DNA of 64,000 nt from an uncultured Bacteroidales bacterium (GTDB lineage Bacteria; Bacteroidota; Bacteroidia; Bacteroidales; UBA932): positions 62,001 to 126,000 of the forward strand of contig CALVDE010000001.1 of the NCBI GenBank assembly GCA_944326265.1. Reading direction: 5' to 3'. The stretch's first letter is position 1, and the number at the start of each line of letters is the position of its first letter. The position numbers and the translations under genes were made by a program. Positions 53,003-64,000 of the stretch are shown here, one piece after another. The notes beneath the pieces are model-generated. The model saw nothing but the letters and a program-made list of their open reading frames with translations. It was not told where the DNA came from and ran no database searches.

Positions 53003-54511
53003 ATGAAAGAAATGAAAACGAGAATATTAACTACAAGTGTAATTGCCGCTCTTGCGCTGAGCGTTACGAGCTGCAACATGGATCTGCGTCCCTATGGTAC
53101 CATAGAGCCTGACAATGCTCTCCAGACCATAGACGATGCCCAGAGGCTGCGCAACGGTCTCTATGTATTCATGAGGTCGTACAGCGGCGGAGTTTTCGCC
53201 AACAGGGACGAAGTCCGCAGTGATGAGTTCCATGCACTCGCTTCCTTCGGTAACAACGGAGGTAAAGTGTACAACTGGATCGTAACTTCTGCAGACAGTG
53301 ATCCTCAGTCCATCTGGGGCGGTTCATATCAGACTATCGCCAATGCCAACTTCTTCATCGAGAAGGCAAGGGCTGTCAACACAGAAGAGTGGAGCGAGGA
53401 GGATAAAGCCAATCTGCAGCTGTGGATGGGCGAGGCCTTCTTCTTCCGCGCATACTATCACCTCGAGCTCGCAGAGAACTTCTGTCTCGATTATGTAGGC
53501 AACGAGCAGTCCCTGGGTATTCCCTACATGACTGTCTACAATCCTACTTCGGATCAGAGCCAGTATCCTTCGAGACCTACTCTCGAGGAGACTTTCGCCA
53601 ACATCATGTCCGATATCGACAGTGCCGCCAAGTATGTCACCACTCCCGGTGCCGTAGGCAGCATGTGGGTTACAGCTGATGCGGTAACTGCCCTCAGGGC
53701 CAGGGCTGCTCTCGAGAGCGGAGACTATCAGACTGCCTTCAGCGCAGCCAGCTCCCTTCTCCCCACTTATCCTCTGGTTGCTGCCGATACAGCAGAATTC
53801 AGAAAGATGTGGCATGAGGATTCCGGCAAGGAGTGCATCCTCCAGCTTACCGGTTCCTATCCCAATGAGGTGCCTACCAGCTTTGACTTCGGCTACCTGG
53901 GTTACACTCACGGACAGGGCTTCCGTCCCAACTACGTTCCCGAGCAGTGGGTACTGGAGCTGTACACCAATCTCAATCCCCAGGATATGCGCTATACAGT
54001 CCTGATGAGACAGGATTCGGCCAATGTCAGCGGTACTAATTACATGATGTACATGTTCAACAAGTTCCCCGGCAACCCGGCTCTCCGTCAGTCTATCTCC
54101 AGCATGAACTATGCCCACAAGCCCAAGATCTTCCGCATAGGCGAGATGTACCTCATCTGCGCAGAGGCAGCTCAGAGAGGCGGACTGGGTGATCCCTGGA
54201 CATATATCAACCAGCTGCGTGAGTCCCGTATTCCCGGTTACACCGGTGGCGGATCAGGCGATGCACTCACTGAGATTCTCAACGAGCGCGTGCGCGAGCT
54301 TATCGGCGAGGGCTTCCGTATCCAGGATCTCAAGCGTTTCCATGTCGATCTTCAGAGACGTGCGGCTCAGATTCCCGAGACCATCTATCTCCCTGAGACC
54401 AATCAGGATTTCTTCAGGAGCTATACCCACTATCAGATGACGTGGCCTATTCCTCAGGCTGAGATTTATGCCAACCCTCATATCCAGCAGAATCCCGGAT
54501 ATGCAGAATAA
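53003..54511 (+). CDS. SusD/RagB-family nutrient-binding outer-membrane lipoprotein
   Basis: The product has 502 residues. The lipobox is LSVTSC (Cys about 24; start 53003 or ATG 53012). SusD features are an N-terminal TPR-like half (LQTIDDAQRLRNGLYVFMR, WGGSYQTIANANFFIEKA, GEAFFFRAYYHLELAENF) and the C-terminal signature FRIGEMYLICAEAAQRGG-...-LNERVRELIGEGFRIQDLKR. It caps the upstream SusC barrel and delivers ligand to it. The ligand is unknown; the neighbouring subtilisin favours peptides. Confidence 0.95.
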   Translation: MKEMKTRILTTSVIAALALSVTSCNMDLRPYGTIEPDNALQTIDDAQRLRNGLYVFMRSYSGGVFANRDEVRSDEFHALASFGNNGGKVYNWIVTSADSDPQSIWGGSYQTIANANFFIEKARAVNTEEWSEEDKANLQLWMGEAFFFRAYYHLELAENFCLDYVGNEQSLGIPYMTVYNPTSDQSQYPSRPTLEETFANIMSDIDSAAKYVTTPGAVGSMWVTADAVTALRARAALESGDYQTAFSAASSLLPTYPLVAADTAEFRKMWHEDSGKECILQLTGSYPNEVPTSFDFGYLGYTHGQGFRPNYVPEQWVLELYTNLNPQDMRYTVLMRQDSANVSGTNYMMYMFNKFPGNPALRQSISSMNYAHKPKIFRIGEMYLICAEAAQRGGLGDPWTYINQLRESRIPGYTGGGSGDALTEILNERVRELIGEGFRIQDLKRFHVDLQRRAAQIPETIYLPETNQDFFRSYTHYQMTWPIPQAEIYANPHIQQNPGYAE

Positions 54512-54531
54512 CCACTAAAACAAGTTAAGAG

Positions 54532-55032
54532 ATGAAACAGATAAAGATAATAGTTGCAGCTGTTGCTGCCGTTCTTCTGGCCACTTCCTGCTATGAGCGT
54601 ACTTACGTTCCTCAGACAGGTGATGTGCAGGTGACTTTCACAGCCGAGCGTGATACCGTGGCTCTGACCGACGAGTATCTCAGCCTTCCGATCCAGGCAG
54701 TGCAGAAGTCCAATCTCGGTGCTGTTGCCATTGTGGAGTTTGTCGAGGGAACCATCATGCTTCCCGACAGCACTACACGTTCAGTCGTAGAGTATATCGA
54801 TGACTATGAGAACGGCGGTGACATCATGGTTACTGATTACCAGATCTATCTTCCCGGAGTTGATCCCGAGGATCCTGATCAGGAGGCTGAGGATTTCAGG
54901 CCTTCAGCCAGCATCGAGATCCGTGTGCCCAACTTCCGTGACTTCCTGAGCATCAGCATGACATTCAAGCTTGTAGGCGAGCATCTGAGTGACACTGGTA
55001 TCAATCAGACAACTCTTCTGGCAACCAACTGA
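54532..55032 (+). CDS. Lipoprotein of unknown family in the SusCD locus
   Basis: The product has 166 residues with a lipoprotein signal (MKQIKIIVAAVAAVLLATSC, Cys 20). The mature part is beta-rich (VQVTFTAERDTVALTDEYLS, then VEFVEGTIMLPDSTTRSVVE) and acidic (PGVDPEDPDQEAEDF). Its position after susD is where surface-exposed SusE/F-like accessory lipoproteins usually sit, but I see no recognised domain. A hairpin follows the stop by about 40 bp. Confidence 0.8.
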   Translation: MKQIKIIVAAVAAVLLATSCYERTYVPQTGDVQVTFTAERDTVALTDEYLSLPIQAVQKSNLGAVAIVEFVEGTIMLPDSTTRSVVEYIDDYENGGDIMVTDYQIYLPGVDPEDPDQEAEDFRPSASIEIRVPNFRDFLSISMTFKLVGEHLSDTGINQTTLLATN

Positions 55033-55070
55033 TAAGGAGGTTCTGCCAGTAGCATAGAATCAAAGTACGT

Positions 55071-55105
55071 GTGGGGTTGGTCAGGTCATATCCGGTCAGC
55101 CCCAC
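55071..55105 (+). terminator. Hairpin inside the SusCD locus, possible attenuator
   Basis: GTGGGGTTG pairs with CAGCCCCAC (one G-T pair) around a 17-nt loop, followed by an AT-rich but not T-run sequence. It may lower expression of the downstream small protein, protease and porV relative to susCD. Confidence 0.45.
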
Positions 55106-55132
55106 ATTTATAATTTAAAAAAAAGTGAGATC

Positions 55133-55882
55133 ATGAAAAGAGTAAAGTTATACAGAATACTGCTGTCAGTATTGTCGGTAGCGGCCCTTGTGCCGGCTGC
55201 GGGACTTTCCGCACAGGACAGGCGCGGTACTGTGGAAGTGGATTCCAGGGAGGACCTTCTCAGCGCACTGCCCTCTGATGTCGTGTACATGCTTCCGGCC
55301 TTTACGGATGCGACGGTCGTATTCGCCAGCGGGGACAGTTCCAAAGGCAGGCTCAATATCTGCCTGGTGGATAATTCCGTGCGTTTTATAAACGCGGCCG
55401 GTGACACTCTCAAGCTGTCCAATGCTGAGAATGTGCACAGCATCATGGCCGGTGACACCCTGCTGCTTCAGCGCAACGGTGCGTTCATCAAGCGGGTAGG
55501 AGTGTACGGTGACCTGAGTCTGTGCGAAAGACGCGAACTTACCCTTTCGGAGCCCGAGGACAACGCCGGTTACGCGGGCCTTCCCCCTACATCCACCGGC
55601 AAGCAGGTGAGGGTCCAGAGCGTGGACTACTCCCGTACATACGGCCGGGTGGTCGAGATTCCCTGGCGTCTCAGGACGGTCTATGTCCTGGATGACGGCC
55701 AGAAGATGACAGCTGCCCGCAAGTCGGCCTATCTTCGCTATTTCGGGGATGTGTCCGCTGCCGTCAAGGCTTATATCAAGGAAAACAAGACTGACTTCAC
55801 CGACAGGGAAGACCTGGTCGCTCTCTTCCAGTACTGTGCCGAGCGCGATATGGAGTTCCATGGTGAACAGGCAAAGAGATAA
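55133..55882 (+). CDS. Exported protein of unknown function
   Basis: The product has 249 residues and a signal peptide (about 1-28, ending GLSAQ). The first half is beta-rich with repeated short strands (TDATVVFASGDSSKGRLNIC, VRFINAAGDTLKLSNAENV), followed by a hairpin-like LQRNGAFIKRVGVYGDLSLC. The C-terminal half is helical and charged (YLRYFGDVSAAVKAYIKENK). It is in the SusCD-protease cluster, 33 bp before the protease gene. I recognise no family; a periplasmic or surface accessory role is inferred only from context. Confidence 0.8.
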   Translation: MKRVKLYRILLSVLSVAALVPAAGLSAQDRRGTVEVDSREDLLSALPSDVVYMLPAFTDATVVFASGDSSKGRLNICLVDNSVRFINAAGDTLKLSNAENVHSIMAGDTLLLQRNGAFIKRVGVYGDLSLCERRELTLSEPEDNAGYAGLPPTSTGKQVRVQSVDYSRTYGRVVEIPWRLRTVYVLDDGQKMTAARKSAYLRYFGDVSAAVKAYIKENKTDFTDREDLVALFQYCAERDMEFHGEQAKR

Positions 55883-55915
55883 ACAGTTAAATAATAAATT
55901 CAACACAGTTAACCA

Positions 55916-58651
55916 ATGCACAAGAGAACAACTACCATCGCGGTGCTTCTCTCCCTGCTGACAGCGGCTTTCGGGCTGGCTTCGTGCAGCATGGACGAAG
56001 ACCGCCTGCGCGCCTCTGAGACTGTCCTGGTGGACGGCCGCGAGGCTCCGGCCTCTGCTTTTGAGCAGGGAACTGCAATCGTACTTCTCTCTGAGGAACT
56101 GGCGGACGGCCTGGACCTGCAGAGTGATCCTTCAGGACAGTTGCTCACCACCGGAGTCAAGTCGGTGGACGGAGTGGCTTCTTCTATCGGTATCAAGCAT
56201 ATCGAGAGACTTTTCCGCTACAATGAGACATACGAGCCCCGTCTGAGGGCCAACGGCATGCACCTGTGGTATGTCATAGAATTCGACGGACAGACCGGGC
56301 TTACCCGTGCCGGACAGGAACTTTCCTCCATTGAAGGTGTCGAGCTTGTAGAGTACTGCCCTAAGGTCGTGCGCATAACCAGCAAGGCTGTTTCAGAGCC
56401 TTTCAAGATGCCCTCTGCGTCTCAGGGGCCCAAGCATAACAAGGCAACCGAACTGTTCAATGATCCCAGACTGGACGATCAGTGGCACTATTACAATGAC
56501 GGAACGGGACACAATGCCATAGCCGGTGCGGATATCAATGTCCTGCCCGTGTGGGAGACCGGAAATGTCGGCAACAGATATGCGTCCAACGGTGCGGAGG
56601 TGATTGTGGCCGTCGTGGACGGAGGTGTGGATGCCTCTCATCAGGATCTGGCCGAGAATATGTGGGTTGATCCCTCCGACGGCTCCAACGGTTACAACTA
56701 CGTTGATGAAAACAAGACGATTACTCCCGATGAGCACGGTACCCACGTTGCGGGTACGGTTGCTGCCGTCAACAACAACGGTATCGGTGTCTGCGGTGTG
56801 GCAGGAGGTGACAAGGCTGCCGGTGTACCCGGTGTGCGCATCATGTCGCAGCAGATATTCAAGGGTGAGGACGGATCCTCCAATGCCGCTCTTGCAAGGG
56901 CCATCCAGGAGGGAGCCGACAAAGGTGCGGTAATCTCGCAGAACAGCTGGGGATTCGATAAAGAAGCCGGCCTGCGCGATACGCCTGCCTTCGTGAAGAC
57001 AGCCATAGATTATTTTGCCGAGAATGCGGGAATGGATGCGGACGGCAAAACCCAGGTGGGTCCCATGGCCGGCGGCCTGGTCGTTTTCGCAGCCGGCAAT
57101 GACGAGCTTTCGACCAGCTATCCTGCATCGTATGAGACCTGTCTCGCAGTGGCTTCCATCGCGGCGGACTACGAGCCGGCATACTATACCAACTACGGCA
57201 GCTGGGTGGATGTATGCGCTCCCGGCGGAGACTACATGAAGGGCCTTCAGATACTCAGTACCACTCCCGGCAACACGTATACTCTCATGCAGGGAACCTC
57301 GATGGCCTGTCCTCATGTATCCGGTATGGCCGCCCTCATAGTTTCTTCGGCAGGAGGTCCCGGCTTTACAGCGGCCCAGCTGAGGGAGATGATCGAAGGT
57401 TCGGCAAGGGATATTTCCCAGTACGCCTCGGCTGATTATACCGGACGCGGCCTGGTGGATGTTGCCGGTGCATTCAATATGCTCAGCACCATCGCTCCCG
57501 ATCCTGTGACGGACTTCGCAGCGTCTTCAAGATCCAATTTCATTGACTTTACGTTCAGCGTGCCCAGAGACGAGGACAACGTGACACCTGCTACAGCCAA
57601 GGTATATTATTCGACCACGGAGTTCGATGTCACTGACAGCGCGGGCGCGGAGACACTTCCCTGTGTGGAAATGGTAATAAGCGGCATGGCTGTGGGCGAT
57701 CAGGTCAAAGGCTCTGTCTCCGGACTGGAGTTCAACACACAGTATTACCTGAGTGTATCCACCTCCGATGCAGCCCACAACAGGTCTGATCTCAGTCCTC
57801 TCGTTACGGTCACCACCGGCGAGAATACCGCGCCTGTGTTCCTTCCTGACACGCCTATCGACACCACCGTCAAGCAGCCTCAGTCCATTACCCTGGATAT
57901 GAAGGTCTTCGATGCGGACGGCCATACTCTTACTCCCTCCGTGGACAACACCACCGGAGTATCGCTCAACATGCTCAACGACTCTACGCTCAGAGTCGTG
58001 ATTGCCAGTCAGCCCAACGGTCTGGGCTCTCATACCTTCGAGATCTCTGTATCCGACGGATTCGCGTCGGATTCGAGAACTGTCAATCTGGAGGTGATGG
58101 AGAACCGTGCCCCTGAGAAGCTGGCCGGTGATCCGGACGATGTGGTTGTCAGCATGGGCTCGGATACCGAGATAGACCTCGCTCAGTATGTCTCGGATCC
58201 TGACGGAGACCGTCTTACATACCGCGTGGAATATTCTGTGACAGGCGTGGTGATGGGCTCCGTAAGCGGCAATATCCTGACGCTTACACCTCAGTCGCAG
58301 GGCACTACGGACATTACTGTGACGGCCCTCGATGATATGAACGAGGCTGTGACCCTGAGCTTCACGGTACTGGTGCGTGACGGCGGCAAGGCTGCGGATT
58401 TCTATCCCAACCCTGTAATCGACATGCTTAATGTAAGGACAGGTACGACGGTCACGGATGCCGTAATCGAAGTCCGCAAGTCCAGCGGAGCGGTGGTTCT
58501 TTCTACTGATGTAATAAAGGAAGTATCGCCTTTCGCTCCCGCCCAGATAGATATGTCCGGCCTCGCAGGCGGAATGTACAATGTGACACTCAAGTACACC
58601 GACGGGGACGGCAATTCACAGTCCGTAACATCTCAAATCTCTAAATTGTAA
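55916..58651 (+). CDS. Subtilisin-family (S8) protease with lipobox and T9SS sorting tail
   Basis: The product has 911 residues. The catalytic triad is Asp235 (VAVVDGGVD), His274 (DEHGTHVAG) and Ser462 (QGTSMACPHVSG), with the oxyanion Asn in VFAAGNDE. Residues about 35-170 look like an inhibitor-type prodomain. Fibronectin-like and cadherin-like beta domains follow (about 525-820). The C-terminus (FYPNPVIDMLNVRTGTT, then DMSGLAGGMYNVTL) matches the type A Por_Secre_tail. The N-terminus carries a lipobox-like LASCSMD (Cys about 24). It overlaps the PorV-like gene by one base (TAATG). The protease probably feeds peptides to the SusCD pair. Confidence 0.92.
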   Translation: MHKRTTTIAVLLSLLTAAFGLASCSMDEDRLRASETVLVDGREAPASAFEQGTAIVLLSEELADGLDLQSDPSGQLLTTGVKSVDGVASSIGIKHIERLFRYNETYEPRLRANGMHLWYVIEFDGQTGLTRAGQELSSIEGVELVEYCPKVVRITSKAVSEPFKMPSASQGPKHNKATELFNDPRLDDQWHYYNDGTGHNAIAGADINVLPVWETGNVGNRYASNGAEVIVAVVDGGVDASHQDLAENMWVDPSDGSNGYNYVDENKTITPDEHGTHVAGTVAAVNNNGIGVCGVAGGDKAAGVPGVRIMSQQIFKGEDGSSNAALARAIQEGADKGAVISQNSWGFDKEAGLRDTPAFVKTAIDYFAENAGMDADGKTQVGPMAGGLVVFAAGNDELSTSYPASYETCLAVASIAADYEPAYYTNYGSWVDVCAPGGDYMKGLQILSTTPGNTYTLMQGTSMACPHVSGMAALIVSSAGGPGFTAAQLREMIEGSARDISQYASADYTGRGLVDVAGAFNMLSTIAPDPVTDFAASSRSNFIDFTFSVPRDEDNVTPATAKVYYSTTEFDVTDSAGAETLPCVEMVISGMAVGDQVKGSVSGLEFNTQYYLSVSTSDAAHNRSDLSPLVTVTTGENTAPVFLPDTPIDTTVKQPQSITLDMKVFDADGHTLTPSVDNTTGVSLNMLNDSTLRVVIASQPNGLGSHTFEISVSDGFASDSRTVNLEVMENRAPEKLAGDPDDVVVSMGSDTEIDLAQYVSDPDGDRLTYRVEYSVTGVVMGSVSGNILTLTPQSQGTTDITVTALDDMNEAVTLSFTVLVRDGGKAADFYPNPVIDMLNVRTGTTVTDAVIEVRKSSGAVVLSTDVIKEVSPFAPAQIDMSGLAGGMYNVTLKYTDGDGNSQSVTSQISKL

Positions 58652-59586
58652 TGAAAAGAACACTTATTATAGCAGCAGCCGCTCTGGCGGCTGCCTCTTT
58701 CACAGCCAAGGCCCAGACTGCCGGCTTCCTCGATGTCAATCCCGATCCTCTGTCTCTCGGCATGGCCGGGACCGGAACCGTAATGGAGGCCACGCCTTTT
58801 GCGATGTGGAACAATATCGCATCCACAGCTCTCGATGAGCAGAAATTCCAGATAGGTGCCGCATACTCGTTGTGGCAGCCGTCGATGACAGCCAACAACA
58901 CGGTCGCAGTCGCCGGATACGGCAGGGTAGCCAGGTTCATGACCATCTCGGCCGGTGTAAAGTATTTCGGCTCCAAGCCATTTGATATTACGGACGGCAG
59001 CACCGGTCTTGTGACCGGACAGTTCACTCCGGTAGATCTGGAGGCAGGTATCGGACTCGGTTTCAGGATTCTGCCTATCCTTTCCCTCGGTGCCAACGTC
59101 AGCTATGTGCACAGTGACATAGGCGGTCCAGAGAAGGGCGGCGCGGTGTCTGCGGATTTCGGTGCCCTGCTTGACCTCAAGTTCATGAGAGTGGGTCTTA
59201 CAGCTGAGAACATAGGCTCTAAGATAAGTTACGGCTACGGCTCGTACAATCTTCCCGCCAATGTCAATCTCGGTGTAGGTACCATCCAGCGTTTCGGAGA
59301 GTCTGACAAACATGCCCTTGCCGTCAATCTCCAGGCAGGCATGACTCTGTACGAGCCCTCTGTATTCGCCGGACTCGGAGCGCAGTACACCTACAATGAC
59401 TTTTTCAGGGTAAGCGCCGGTTATCATTACGGTGATGCCGAGAAGCAGTTCTTCGGTTCGTATGCTTCGGTAGGTGCCGGCATCAGGGTACTCGGTCTGA
59501 TGATCAATGCAGCTTATCTTATCGGTACGGACAAGGATTCTCCTCTGACCAACACATTTACCATCGGCCTCGGCTACGCATTCTAG
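58651..59586 (+). CDS. PorV/PorQ-family outer-membrane barrel
   Basis: The product has 311 residues and a signal peptide (MKRTLIIAAAALAAASFTAKA-Q). The mature N-terminus GFLDVNPDPLSLGMAGTGTVM is the PorV/PorQ pattern. Fourteen or so beta strands follow, ending with TIGLGYAF. PorV-like proteins shuttle T9SS substrates from the translocon to the PorU sortase complex. Its one-base overlap with the T9SS-tailed protease gene suggests it is dedicated to that substrate, which is an inference. Two hairpins separate it from convergent rpoC. Confidence 0.9.
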   Translation: MKRTLIIAAAALAAASFTAKAQTAGFLDVNPDPLSLGMAGTGTVMEATPFAMWNNIASTALDEQKFQIGAAYSLWQPSMTANNTVAVAGYGRVARFMTISAGVKYFGSKPFDITDGSTGLVTGQFTPVDLEAGIGLGFRILPILSLGANVSYVHSDIGGPEKGGAVSADFGALLDLKFMRVGLTAENIGSKISYGYGSYNLPANVNLGVGTIQRFGESDKHALAVNLQAGMTLYEPSVFAGLGAQYTYNDFFRVSAGYHYGDAEKQFFGSYASVGAGIRVLGLMINAAYLIGTDKDSPLTNTFTIGLGYAF

Positions 59587-59604
59587 TCCTGAGCCGCGTA
59601 TAAT

Positions 59605-59646
59605 GAAGAAAGGGCCCGCGCAGTTCCATACTGCGCGGGCCCTCTT
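59605..59646. terminator. Strong hairpin terminator after the porV-like gene
   Basis: AGGGCCCGCGCAGT (59611-59624) pairs perfectly with ACTGCGCGGGCCCT (59629-59642 region), and GAAG/CTTC extends the stem. It lies between convergent genes and can act from either side. The T-run is weak. Confidence 0.7.
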
Positions 59647-59663
59647 CGTTATATTGGTGTTAA

Positions 59664-59701
59664 AAAGCCGGCTCCGCGATGAGTGATGCGGGGCCGGCTT
59701 T
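59664..59701 (-). terminator. Rho-independent terminator of rpoC
   Basis: AAAGCCGGC and GCCGGCTTT form the stem with CCGC/GCGG-like inner pairs. On the minus strand the hairpin is followed by TTTTTAAC. It lies 22 bp after the rpoC stop. Confidence 0.75.
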
Positions 59702-59722
59702 GCAATGAATGACTTATACGGA

Positions 59723-63991
<4,269 letters not shown>

Positions 63992-64000
63992 ATCTTGGAA

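Overview
The window reads as chromosomal DNA of a GC-rich member of the Bacteroidota, most likely order Bacteroidales. The evidence is a SusC/SusD pair, GLPGLI-family proteins, a type IX secretion (T9SS) C-terminal tail beside a PorV-like barrel, the Bacteroidota-type omega subunit, a fused alpha/gamma 2-oxoglutarate:ferredoxin oxidoreductase, and many TAnnTTTG promoter -7 boxes with no regular Shine-Dalgarno sequences. I cannot name the species. No rRNA, tRNA, CRISPR array, prophage or insertion sequence was seen.

Positions 1-9.8 kb are the most distinctive part. A leftward operon encodes an RprX/RprY-like histidine kinase and OmpR-family regulator, followed by a TPR/DesK-type kinase. A divergent rightward cluster encodes two GLPGLI-family exported proteins with a near-identical core and a TonB-receptor-like outer-membrane barrel. 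Both divergent promoters carry GTTAA-N5-GTTAA direct repeats in the direction of transcription (two copies leftward, three rightward), which makes them candidate sites for the OmpR-type regulator. Between and after these genes lie palindrome-bearing repeats (CACCTTCSGAAGGTG). One block sits in the divergent control region. A second, inverted block of about 3.5 tandem 117-bp units sits just before the barrel gene.

9.7-20.6 kb holds an AAA-ATPase/PD-(D/E)XK protein, a secreted degenerate-M23/S41 protein, a BlaI-M56 regulatory pair, rlmN, a patatin/BamA-like outer-membrane protein, recX and prfB with its programmed +1 frameshift. 20.6-24.5 kb holds a sugar transporter with a ROK kinase, rubrerythrin and a short-chain dehydrogenase. 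24.6-30.4 kb is a housekeeping run: bamD, rpoZ, coaBC, recN and aminopeptidase P.

30.4-40.6 kb holds a leftward operon (Skp-like, glycosyltransferase, purC, LysM/periplasmic-binding protein), pdxJ, and a rightward run nadK-uppS-bamA-skp that joins undecaprenyl-phosphate synthesis to outer-membrane protein assembly. 40.7-49.8 kb is central metabolism and energy: korA/korB, gdhA, gamma-carbonic anhydrase, a thioredoxin-like lipoprotein, murI and a K+-dependent-type membrane pyrophosphatase.

50.0-59.6 kb is a SusCD locus with two small exported proteins, a subtilisin that carries both a lipobox and a T9SS tail, and a PorV-like barrel. It looks like a protein or peptide acquisition locus rather than a glycan locus. 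rpoC, convergent with it, closes the window and is complete.
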